Below, one piece after another: positions 35,221-46,940 of a stretch of 64,000 nt of DNA. Position numbers and translations under genes: made by a program. The notes below the pieces were generated by a model. That model worked only from the letters and a program-made list of their open reading frames with translations, searched no databases and was not told the DNA's origin. Position 1 is the stretch's first letter, and each line of letters starts with the position of its first letter. The stretch comes from Undaria pinnatifida (lineage: Eukaryota; Sar; Phaeophyceae; Laminariales; Alariaceae), in NCBI GenBank assembly GCA_012845835.1, contig JABAKD010000009.1, forward strand, positions 15,669,462 through 15,733,461, read 5' to 3'.

Positions 35221-35639
35221 GAAAACATGTGGAAACAGAATGGCGCTTATAGCGTCGGCCACACGAAGCGGCTCGTGCTGCTGAGGTAAAAGGGGTCTGC
35301 CCGGACTACAGCCATACGGCACGCGCGTAACGTGGTCATATCCCGTGCTGCGGCACGCTGTTCCTGCCGTGGGCTCTTCGTAAGGTCGCTCTCCGTGTTT
35401 TTGTGGTCGCTACATATGGGGCCGGAAACGGTGAATTTTAAATAATCAAAGCCTGTGACTTGGGGGGGCATGATATGCGGTCCGTGTGTTTTTTCCTGGC
35501 CCAACCGGTTCTCCCCTGTGTTTGGTGGCCCGCTACTTGCGGTTGGCGTTAGCGTACAACTGTTCGCGTGGCTGATCGTCGCCGGGGTCTCCTCTTATGA
35601 ATTAGTTCATGTGCTTTGTTCGCGCCACCGTGGGTGCGC

Positions 35640-35870
35640 GCGGACGTAGAGATGCAGTAGCTCTACCACTGAGCTACAGCAGCACAGTAGCTCTGTCGAG
35701 CTGCAGGAGTAGCTCCACTGAACTACGGCAGCTTTTGCTGAGTCGCTGAGCTACAGAATCTCCTGTTTAGTAGCTCGAATAAAGGTGAACTACGAGGGAA
35801 GTCGTGCGCTCTGGGGGGTGGGGGGGCTCTACTACAGCAGCTCTTCTATATACACCACTAGGTTATAGCT
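35640..35870 (+). repeat. AGCT-rich degenerate repeat
   Basis: Dense AGCTC, GAGCTA and GTAGCTC words, similar in flavour to the 42-bp minisatellite at 10326-10735 but less regular. No coding potential is seen. Confidence 0.5.
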
Positions 35871-36149
35871 TTACTTGAAAATTAAAACAAATTTTGCGTC
35901 CTGTTCGTTCGTCGTGTCAACGCCGGTATGAACGCACGGCGGCGAGCTTCCCGGTGGCGAAAACGAAGTGCATCTGAAGTCCAGTTTTATGCATTATGGG
36001 TTGGGTTAGGTAGCACAAGCTGTCGCGAAGAACTCGTGTGATAGGATGTGCTGTAACTGCCATCAGCTTGTGCGTGTTGGTGGTCGGACGAACGTTTTGA
36101 GGCAAAATTCCAAAAGGCTGTCTCTAATTTATGGCGCCGTCGAAATTAG

Positions 36150-36560
36150 AAAATTCGCAATTCTCTCATAACTGTTTTGTCGGATGGTGCTCCGAACGAC
36201 CAGGCCCACTTGGAGCCGCAGCTTCACCGCCGTGGCTTCAGCAACGAGGAAATCGCGCGACTCGACCTCGGCAACAACGGCCTTAGAAAACAACCGTCGC
36301 CAGACGGCGGCGGCGGCGGGGAAGGAAACGGGCAGGGGGGCAAAGGTCAAGGGGGCGACAAGCGAAACAAGGGAAGCGGGGGAGGGCAGCAAGGAAAAGA
36401 GGAAGGGGGAGGAAGCGGGGAAGACGCGGCGGGAGGGAAGAAACCGATAGTGGAAGTCGTCCCCGGGGCAGACGGGGGCGGGGACGAGGACGGGACAGAG
36501 GCGGGGCCAAAGGTAGAAGTTGTGGAAGGGCCGAAGGACAACGATGGCAACTCACGATAG
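36150..36560 (+). CDS. Possible terminal exon of the twin CX9C gene
   Basis: The frame is open from just after an AG at 36148-36149 to the stop at 36558-36560, with coding-like composition: PNDQAHLEPQLHRRGFSNEE, IARLDLGNNGLRKQ, then a glycine/lysine-rich and acidic tail (PIVEVVPGADGGGDEDG). It is in phase 0 with the donor at 34163, so it could close the twin CX9C gene at about 247 residues. The acceptor is poor (no pyrimidine tract), so it may belong to another gene or start from an unseen exon. Confidence 0.38.
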   Translation, partial: KIRNSLITVLSDGAPNDQAHLEPQLHRRGFSNEEIARLDLGNNGLRKQPSPDGGGGGEGNGQGGKGQGGDKRNKGSGGGQQGKEEGGGSGEDAAGGKKPIVEVVPGADGGGDEDGTEAGPKVEVVEGPKDNDGNSR

Positions 36561-36685
36561 CCCTCCTCAGCCTGCTTAGTGTGTGGCTCTTCGCCTTGCC
36601 TCTGCCGCCTGACTGCAGCGGTCGCTTTACAGCGATGGTGTTTGATTGCGGCTGGTTCTGTACAGCGATGATACTTGACTGCAGC

Positions 36686-36942
36686 TGACGCGTGCTACGA
36701 TATAGGTATACCTTTTTTTGGCGAAAATGTTTTGTGAATGACGGACCTCCTTCACCCCAAATCGTCGGAAATATGCCATTTTTTTTTTGCATTATTCTTG
36801 TTGTGTACCTAGGCAATGGGATTTGTCATCCAGTAGCAGTTTTTTTTTTCTTTCCCAAGTTCAGTTTTTCGGAGAGGTGTTGAGCTCTCAAATTGAGGAA
36901 CCTCGGAAAAAAAGTGGTGCCTCTCTATCGTAGCACGCGTCA
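36686..36942 (+). mobile_element. Intact MITE copy (best reference copy)
   Basis: Ends TGACGCGTGCTACGATATAG and CTATCGTAGCACGCGTCA are near-perfect inverted repeats. The flanking AGC/GCT extends the symmetry. The interior, about 210 bp, is non-coding and shares with all copies CCAAATCGTCGGAAAT, TGTACCTAGGCAATGGGATT, CAAGTTCAGTTTTTCGG and GAGGAACCTCGGAAAAAAAG. Confidence 0.8.
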
Positions 36943-36945
36943 GCT

Positions 36946-38476
36946 GTTGCCATCACGCGATGATATTTGACCGCAGCTCTTGCTATAAAGCGATGTTGTA
37001 TAGTATAGTAGGCGGTTTCCTTTTTGTGTGATTTTCGATTTTGCTTGGGCTGCCGTGTTTGGTTTTGCCGCGTCGGAGTGCTTGCTACACTCTCCGCTGT
37101 CCGGCGCTCGCAGGCCCAGGTGGTTTCTTTTTCCGAGACTTCCCTCCGCACGAGCTTTCCGTCGCCGTGGCTTCTGCGCAGGGTTAACTCCTGTACAATT
37201 GCAGCTTTATTTTGGGGACAAACTTGGAAACAGTGTAGGATCATTGCTGCGGTGGTTGAAAATAGTTAAGCGGTCATGTTCGGCCCGGTTCAAACCCGGC
37301 GCGTCAAGACGTTTCCACGTTGCTGCCCGTGATACAAGTAGTTGGCGGGTTGCCCCGATGTTACAAAACCATTTTTTTCTTGGGCCGCGGGACTCGACCT
37401 ACTGCTGTACTACGAGCAGCAGAGCAAGCGCCGCTATGTACTATATGCGCTGCTGCACGGAGAGAGCCCTGACGCCTTGCACACGATACAGCTGAGCACC
37501 GCCGACAGTGACCTCTGCGTTGTAATAGTGCGGGTGCGGTCGCCTGAACCCCAACCTATCAATTTTGACCAAGCGATCGGGTGACGCTTGGCTACGAGCC
37601 TCCGGTGACGTCTCGCCGTTGGAGGAAGCGTGGGCGAATCCATAATCAAATCACTCATTGGCAGCACGGTAGTCCCGACTCTGCTACAGTCTACCCCAAG
37701 CCGTTCCGTGTCCCTGAGACGCTCCGCCAACCTCAGCCAGTTTGCGAGACATCTGACGTGATCCATCTACGTTGTTCCTTCGTGTAACTGATAGCGGCCT
37801 TTTTTCTGAACCGCCCTCTCCGCTGGAAAAAAAAAGATCATTTTCCTGTGTCTGGTTATTATGCCGGCGGTTTATTCGCTAGCTCCTGTTCAAAATAGAT
37901 GCCCCCCCGCCCCGCACACTTCATGCGACTCGAATACACCTCACGGCGTATTGCGCTTGGTGCACGCGATGTCTGCCTGGTCGGTGACAGCCCGACGTGC
38001 TCCGTCCCGCCATCGTAGGGCTGCGAGGGTCTACGGTCCTGCCACTATGGTTATGCATGAAATGAGTACACCCCCCTCCCCACACCCCTACCCCTTCCGT
38101 CTTTGCGTATATGATCCCGTTTGGATCGTGCTGGGTCGGATTTCCGAGCGCCGGTGGACATTTGGCGTTCCGCCTGAAGTAGGCTGCTGCGTGTTTACCG
38201 AAAAGCTCGCTAGCATTAATAGAATTACATCGAACGAGCGAAGCTAGCCCCAGCCCCCCCCCCCCCCGGCGAGATTAGTTATAAATACAAACGCAAAACG
38301 ACCGTCTTCGTTTTGCGATTCCGATGCCGATTGAATCGTACGATCGAATCAAACCAATCGGCTGCGATTCACAGCGGTTCAGTTTACCAGGTGCGCCTGT
38401 TTCGTTTATTCCTCGTCCGTTCACAGGTCTCTGGCGAGGCCACAAGCCGGGCCTGAGCCGCAAAGTACCCCCCCCC

Positions 38477-38508
<32 letters not shown>

Positions 38509-38629
38509 GCTGGGGTTGTCGTCGTTTTCGAAGAACGCTGTAAAATACGCCTCTCACTACGTGAGCCACCACCGGGTACCATTTTCTTTTCGCGTTTTCA
38601 TGTTTTGGCGGTAACCGGGATCAACAGTG
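36946..38629. other. Spacer with a poly-C-tailed repeat copy and C/CA tract
   Basis: No gene is supported. About 37915-38088 is a plus-oriented partial copy of the roughly 410-bp poly-C-tailed element (TCACGGCG, GACGTGCTCCGTCCCGCC, ATGAAATGAGTACACCCCCC). A C homopolymer of about 27 followed by a CA run lies at 38468-38507. Open frames at 37000-37790 have some natural-looking stretches but no motif. Confidence 0.45.
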
Positions 38630-39042
38630 TGGTCAAGTTAGGTCATAATTGTGCGGAGTGGAGACCCTTAGCTCCGACCAAGGGAGGTGACATCATAGTA
38701 GAGTGTGCATATGGTGAGGCCCCCACGAGGTAGTTTCTACATCATACCCCCGTCGTTGTCTCTGGAAGTGGCCACACCAGAAAACAAATCAATTCATTCG
38801 AAGCTGTCATCCGACACGGAAGAAAGTACGCACAAGGTGCGAAAGTCGGCCTCACAAGCGGTATGCAGTCCACCCTTCAAGCGACTCGCCTAACACCTCA
38901 CGGCGCTTCGTGCTTGGTGCGCGCCATGTCTGCCTGGTCTGTGAACACCCGACGTGCTTCGTCTCGACATTGTAGCCCTGGGATGCGAGGGTCAATGGTC
39001 TTAAAACTACGGTTATGCATGAAATGAGTACACCTCCCCCTT
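38630..39042 (+). mobile_element. Full-length poly-C-tailed retroposon-like element, copy 1
   Basis: About 410 bp aligning end to end with the reverse complement of 43702-44113. Shared landmarks in order: ATTGTGCGGAG, CCCACGAGGTAGTT, GTCTCTGGAAGTGGCCACAC, GCTGTCATCC, GCACAAGGTGCGAAAGTC, CACCTCACGGCGCTTCG, ACCCGACGTGCTTCGTC, GATGCGAGGGTC, ATGAGTACACC followed by a C-rich tail. Non-coding. Just downstream of the VTI1 stop codon. Confidence 0.7.
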
Positions 39043-39792
39043 CCCGTCGGCCTGCTCCGGTGTTCCTCCCGCGCTTTTCTTCTCGTCTCGAATCGGGCCC
39101 CACGAACGCCCCCTTCGCTCGTCAAAATGTCAACCTTACCACAACCACAACAAAAATAGCACACTATTTTCAAGTTTTTTGTCTCCAAAAATGTGTGTGC
39201 AGTGGTAAAGGGGTTCATTGCTACCTGGCACAAGCTATCTCCCACGCTTGCGATACGCGCTTGCCACGAGGAAACCTGCTGCTGCTGCTGCTGCCGTAAA
39301 CGTCGAATAGGGTTCTCTGGGATGCATTACCGTACAAGCGAATGCCATACCTGCATTCAACGAACGAAGCAAAAGCCCCCCCCCCCCCCCCGCGCCTCCC
39401 CTTCTTCCCGAGGCTCCATTTTCCCAAATAAACGCTAACTACAAGTAGCCTTGGGGGGTAGAGGGGGGGGGCGAGGATACCCCTCATCCCCCAACACACA
39501 AACAAGAGGCTTTGGTCGCTGCTCTCCAAAGGCACCAACCACCCCTCCCTCAAAACATGCCGCTACAGAAAAAGTGCGAGAGGCCGTATCGCGGCGGTGA
39601 AAGTCAAGACCGTGGCGGTAAAAACTACTTAAACAAGGTATACATACTACCACATGCCTGGTACGTAATACTACAGCTGTTGTACATCGTATCATTGCCC
39701 AGGCATAAGCTATACCGTACTACGTATGAATTCTGCCTGCTTTTAGAGCTCCAGTAGCATCGAGTTCCTCCAAGACTTTTCGAGCTCATTTA

Positions 39793-42700
39793 TCATTTCA
39801 AAGAGTAGTAAACCGCGACCATTACCCCGATGACAAGCAGCAGCCCGATGGAGTACATCATGAATTTCTGCTGCGTTTCTCGGCGGCTCATGCTGTGCAC
39901 AAGACGCCGCGCGCTCGTGGTCATGCCAGACACGTCTCGTACCTGACATACGAAAAAACAAAAACAAGAACAAAAACGAAACAGACAGCAAAGTAAACGG
40001 CGCACACAAAACGCGCGAACAGCATGTAGAGAGAGGGCGGGGACTCATGAACATAGGAATAGAAACACCGGGAGCGCAAGATCGATGTCTATACAAGTAT
40101 ATTATACCTGGTTTGCGACAGCCCTAATGAAATAGGGAGCTGAGTACTTTTGGCAAATTGTTTTGCATGAAACACACGGAAAAATACCATGCAATGCGCT
40201 CGATCGCCCGCGAAGACTCGGGTTCTCCTGGTCGCACAGGTAATTGCCGGAGACATGGTGTCTGAGGCGATTAGGTAAGCCGGTAGATCCATCGCGCTAG
40301 GGGCATTTCTTGGCCGAACAGGTGGAACAGTACCCAATAATCGAATCGGGAGATTATGACATAGTCTATACTTGAAAAACATAGCTGCGAGAGCACTTCA
40401 TCGGCAGAGTAAGGATAATGTTTCATCGCTTGAGTACCAAGTATCACTTGAGTAACGAGAACGCTTGAGTCACTTTTGAGCGGTGAGAACGCTTATTGGC
40501 ACTTAAGAGTAACGAGGACACGGCTTCGGGGTTTTGGCAGCAGAGACTCTACACTAAACCCTAGGGAACATTTCCATCATACCGTTGAAGCTCGGCCAAG
40601 GCCTATATACAGCTCTCTGAGAAAATGGCTCGAATACACGTGGCTCGCGTGGTGTGAATGTACGTGCGGCGCACCTAGACTTACAATCGATAGTGTCGGA
40701 AAGAGGATGGGCCGGTCGCAAAAGGCGGAAGAAAAGCGCGAGACGTTGCTGCCAAAAAACTACAGCAACAGGCTGCTCATGTTTGCTTTCGGTTCATATT
40801 TGGTCGCGATTGCTTGACCTTGCTCTCGCGCACCGCTACCTTCGCTTTGACGCGTCATCAGAAGAGAGCCTACTCCCCCCAAAAAGCCGTCTTGGGGGCC
40901 TACGTTCATCGACCAAAAACAGGAGAGAAAAACCGCGATCATATCAACCATCTCTTAGGGTCGTTCCTGACAAACGCAAAAAAATGACGGAAGATCATGA
41001 CAAAATGACACGATCCCTGACATGTTGAAATATTGAAATGTCACGTTTTCATTGAAGTGCCACGTTAGAAAAAAAAACACACACACACGTTTTTTTGGTC
41101 CGTTTTTGTGGTCAGGAATACCTTTTTTATGGAAATTGTCAAAACGATTCGAAGTCCGAATTTCTGCCGAACATGACGATTTTGTGAAAATGTCGCGTTT
41201 TTTTGGTTAGGATTCCTGACATTTTTGTGGTCGTTAGGAAGAGCGTGCAGCAGCCAGCACGAGAAAGAGCACCAGCACGCCGCGCGCGTGCCGTGCAGTT
41301 CTTGGCGTGGCGCTTGAGACACGCGCCTGCCTACCGCAACAGCCCGGGCCAATCGGTGTGGCCGAGACGCTGTAATAATCGGCCATTTGGTGTCCGTTGT
41401 AGGCGTTTTTGCCAGCCCGAAACACGTGCTCCGATAGAAAAAGCACACACATGTGGTCTGAAAAGGTCATTAATGTGCATAATTTTCGCTGTAAATCTAG
41501 GCCGTGATTGTTCATAGGGCATATCAATGGCATTTCTAGTTTTCCCCAAATCAGTTTCAGGGAGAACGGATCTAAATGGAATCTAAAAAGCTCCTCGAGC
41601 GAAGAGCCCCAGAAAAAAAAAAAAAATGGTCTCACCTGACGCGTTCTACGATAGAGGCGGTAAGGTATAATACCACTTTTTGGCTTTTTCGTTTCTGAAA
41701 GACGGCGCTCCTTAACCCAAAATCGTCGGTTTTAGGTAATTTGTTTTGCGTGATTCTCGCCGTGTACCGAGGCCATGGGATTGTTCATCCGGGTAGTAGC
41801 AGTTTTTTTCGTTCTTCTCTATAAAAGTCAGTTTGCTGGGAGAGGTCTTAAGGTTCCTAAATTGAGGAACCAAAAAAACAACAAAAAGTGGTGGCACCTC
41901 TCTTATCGTAGCACGCGTCACCTCTACCGGAGCGTTCGTCCCGGGCGGATTGGTGCGGCCGAGATGGCTGTAAACATGTCTTGCCATCTCAAGACCCAAA
42001 GGGTTCACATAAAAGTGATCACCGCTGTAGCTTGATGATGACCGTGAACGGGGTGGCACATTCCCAACAGAAAGAGCGTTGTTACCACAAGCACCGGGGT
42101 GTCTCCATATCATTCGCCTTCAAGAGGGTATGACGTAGCCGACGCACGCTACGATAGAGGTTGCAATTTTCGTCTGAAACGGTTTCTGAATGAGGGGGCT
42201 CCTTAACCCAAAATCGTCGGAAAAAACGCCATTTTTTTTTTTGCATAGGAGTCTCGTGTACCTCGGCAATGGGATTTTTCATCCGGTGGCAGCTTTATTT
42301 TTCTCCAAATCAGTTTTTGCCTTAGGGAGGTCTTAAGCTCCTAAAGTGAGGGATAGCATCAAGAAAAAAAAAGTGGTGCACCTCTATATCGTAGAACGCG
42401 TCAGTCCAATATTACATGTAAAAACGCCCGCAGCCGCGAGCATCCATCCATCCCTCTCACCATTCCTCTGGCCGCAAGTATAAGCGCCGCGCGAGCCAAA
42501 CCTGTCGGATACAAACCTATAAAATTCACCAAAACCTCTGTTTCTCGAGTCCTCCCTCCCCCCCTCCCTCGCTCATCTTCTCAAAGTGATCAAGGTAGGT
42601 AGCGAACCTATATAATACTATCATCTTGGTGCGAAAGTGTCGGCCAACATTGGGGATCTGGATATTCGGGCCTTCCGTCCTTACCCTCTTCCTCTCGCTC

Positions 42701-45700
42701 TGCGATTTTCAAGGACACTTTTCCTTTCCGAGCAGCTCACACCAGCGTTGAAAAAAACTTCGAAAATAGCACACCCTTCGCTTAAACAAGCGAGACGTTC
42801 TACATCGGCCCTCCCTCCCGAGGCTCCCTCCCTCCCGCCCTTAGGCCCAGGGTACCAACACATTCACGTGCTACAGGAAGTAACTAGCGGAATGTCACAC
42901 TATACCAGCAGGGCAGCAAAAAGCAACACAGCCGTGACAAATCCAACGCGGCTCTGTTTCCCACCGAGACCACAAAAAAAACGTTTGCCTTAAAAAAACA
43001 GGCGACGAGAGTTCTGGTCGCAGACATGGACCGGCCGTAACTAGTGCATTTCTTTACGTGATCATACAAACGCGCCCGACGCAGCGCGATGCCTCTATGT
43101 GATAGCAACAAAAAAAAAAAAAACATCCTCTCAAAACGAGGATTTCATTCGCAACCACACACAAACACAATGGGATACATACTTTTTACATATTGCAAGC
43201 TCTCCACAGCGCAACTCAAAAATCATCTCGCGTTGGGGGCGGTAGCAGCGCGGACGGGGGTGGGGGGGGGCGGGCACAAAAACAAGACCCAAGTGATGTT
43301 AGCGCCGTGGGCGGAAACACCTCGAACAACCACTCCGCCTTCCAAACCGCTCTACGTGGTGGGAAAAAAAAACACGAAACACCATCGTCATATCGGCAGT
43401 AAAATATCAAAACCACCTACCAGACCACTCTATGTCGTGCTAAAAAATCACAAAAGCAATATCATCAGGCTGGAAGGCAGGCAACCAGTCCCACAACAAC
43501 GCGACAATCACCCGCGAACATCTCCAACCCATCCGACGAATCAACGTGGTAGATCGACTACTCGCGATATCTTCTACAGAAGGCAGCGATCGTGCGGGCG
43601 CGGTCTACAAATTGCGGAACCAGCCGTGCATCCTGTCCAGGACGGTCTTGCCCTCGTCTAGATTAGTATTCGTCTCCCGCACCTACGTTTACATGGCGCG
43701 GGGAAGGGGGGGAGGGGGGGGGGGGGGGGGGGGGGGTGTACTCAGTTTGTGCATCGCCGTGGTCGTATGACCATAAACCCTCGCATCCCTACTATGCGGG
43801 GACGGAGCACGTCGGGTGCTTGCACCAAGCGCGAAGCGCCGTGAGGTGTTCGGCCAGTCGCATGAAGGGTGACCTGCATCCTTCCAAGAACCGTTCGTAA
43901 GACGGACTTCGGCACCTTGTGCCCACTTTCTTGCTTATGGATGACAGCGCCAATGAGTTACTCTATTTTCGGGTGTGGCCACTCCAGAGACAGCAATGGG
44001 TATTATTTTGTAACTGCCTCGTGGGTGCCTTACCATAGTCACAGTACGTGATGCGATCATTCCCCTTGTGCGGAGTTAGGGTTCTCCACCCCGCACAATA
44101 TGATCTTAACTCGAAAACCATCTTGGTGATCGCCCCCCCTCAAAAAAAAAAAAAAAAAATGTACCCTGGTTGTCTAGCTCACGCAGGGATTGGCATGTTT
44201 TACAGCGTCGTTGCCAACCAGCGCCCACCCCAAAATACATACTGAGTATAATGTTTTACACCGTCGGTGCCAACCGAGGCCAAATAATATATATGTATTT
44301 CAGGGGGGGCGACGGAGGCGCAACAATGGGCGGGGGTGGGGGCGGGGGAGGGGCGTACACATAAAACACGCAAGGGAGGCACGCATAATCATCACACACT
44401 TGAGACATGGCGAACAACACAAAGGCGTGGTGATACACCGCGTGAGGGCAGACGCCGCCTCCAAAGCGATAAACTCCCACCTTTGAACGGATGTGACGGC
44501 GGCAAGGGGGCGAGTGCTCGTAGGAGGAGGCAATGCCGCGACACGAGCACACTTCAGGGAAAATGCTGCACGTGTCGAGGGGGGAGGGGCTTGTGTCCGT
44601 CTGCTGCAGTGCAGCAATGCCAGCCACCGCACTACTACACTCTTGGTATTGCTGCTGCCACTACTACTGCTATTACTGCTATCACTACTATAATATTATT
44701 ATGCTACAATTATACCACTACAATTACTGCTGCCACAACTACTACTAGCTCATACAACTATTATCTGCACATCAGCCTATGGTGCGGCCACGACAACGCA
44801 GTAATGGATAGCGCAGCCAGAATCTTGTGCCCGGCAGCGAGAGCACCTCGGAACCAAAAACACCATGCTACATTCCATCATCAGTCAAAACGTCTTACGC
44901 CCAACACCCCACCCTTCAACGAGCGCCGCCCAAGCGAGCTTAGTCTTGGCGCATGGGGGGACACCAGACATCCTTCAACGGCTTCATCGGCCTTCGAGTG
45001 ATCTACTAACAGTGCATGCATCTCAGTGCGCCTTTCACCACTGCCGCGGTGGTCAATACCAACGACTGCACCGTAGCGGGTACTACCAACACTGCTCGGC
45101 GATTATCCCAAACGAACGCTCGGAAGTTGTATGCCATGGTCCTCGTCAACATGACGTATCCACTACTAACTCAAGAGTCACATTTAGGACCGCTGTATGA
45201 AATCATCGCAACCCTCGCATTGTATTTCGAGCACCTATCATACTCTCCAGCATTTTTTTTTTTTTTTTGGAGCTGGAATATTGTTAAGCGGCGCCCTGCG
45301 TCGAAATGGTGCACCAATACCATGTAAAGCTATACTCGCAAGAGCTGCAGGACGGGATGGTATTGTGCGAAACAAAAAAATAGAGGAGGGGGTTTTCCAC
45401 GCCAAAAACCGGCTAGTCGGGACTAGGGAATTGTGCGGGAGAAAAATAGAGCGTCGTGGACGTTTCCAAGCAACTCGTTAGAGCGTCGTATCTGCTGTAT
45501 GCACGAAACGCAACAACTGACCGGTCGGATCGAGGTAAACGGGGAGGTCAAGATGGACGGCGTCGTCGAACCGGGACTACGCGCGGGTGGGCACGGGCAT
45601 GCAAGCGGACTTGCCTTCAGACAGAGACCACCTGAAACATCCCGCGAGCTGCCTCGCAGGCTATTTCGGCGCCGAACATATTACGCCGAACATAATTCAT

Positions 45701-46882
45701 TCCAGAAGATATTTGAGATACATCACGTCCACATTTTCTACTGGTGGCAGAATCAGGGCATGTCACCCGTCCTTCTACGGCTCTCACCTTATCGTGCACC
45801 TCTCCTATCTTTTCCCGGTTGCGTCCTAGCTCCATCGTGATTTCCATGGCTGCATTTCCGGCCCAACAGCAGGGTATGGGTGGCCGCCGACGATTCACGA
45901 CGCACCCAAACCGCGAACCAACAACACGAGAGAAAACGAAATCACGAATCAGGAGTGGTAAATAAACGACACAAAAATATCGGCGGAATCGCAATAAACA
46001 GGTTGTACTTTGTCGGGATGCGATCACCGAGAGAGAGGGAGCACTAGCGGCCTGAAACTGCAAAAAAGAAAAGGGGGCACGCCAGCGGCAGACGACGAGA
46101 GGCGAGACCATGATCCCTTCAAAGAACGCTGTACAGGGGGCATAAAAAAATACATACACGAGATTACGCTACCATACGGTACATAGCGGCGACATCGCAC
46201 GGAAGTCAATACACCCACGGCATATACGCCGGATATCAGCCGGATATAGCGTCTTGCGCTGCACACCAGGAATTATGAAACCATAGAAAAAAACGCCGCC
46301 GCCGCCCACAAAACCTTCTCGCATCAACCTCCTGCCCCCCACCCTTTCCTTCTAACCCTCAACTCCCTCCCTCCCTCTCACCGGTGTCCTCTATTTCCAT
46401 CATGGTCCGTTTGCTGTCCTCTAATCTACGGCCCTGCCCATCTAAGCGGTCGGTCGCCTGCAGCAGTCGATCCCGCTGCTCCTGAGAAGCGCCGCCCTGC
46501 GCAAACATCTGCTGCGCGGTGTGTGGAGTTGGTGGAGAGCAGCGTGGTCGAGCGCGGCGTGACGGGGCGAGGGGAGCGATGAGCGAAAGCGCTATTTAAA
46601 GACGGCCGAGCCGAGGCGTCCCTGTGTGTTGAGGAGATGGAGGGAGCGTGCTGACTGACAGCCGGAGCGAGCTGGCACGGCGGCGTGAAACTACTAATAC
46701 TGCCATTAATACTACTACAACCACCGCTACGACTATCCATTAGCTGCGCAACCAGGACTACAGCTACAGCCAGGATAAGTACAGTCACGTACTAGTGATA
46801 TTTGCCACTGCTACTACAACCGCTAATACATACGGGTACACCGCCACGTAATACTGCCGCGTTACTGCTGCTGCTGCTGCTG

Positions 46883-46940
<58 letters not shown>

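Noticed and set aside
44336-45327. Overlapping open frames suggesting a gene in VTI1 intron 5
   Set aside because: Mixed trinucleotide repeats, no domain, no consistent frame or splice borders.
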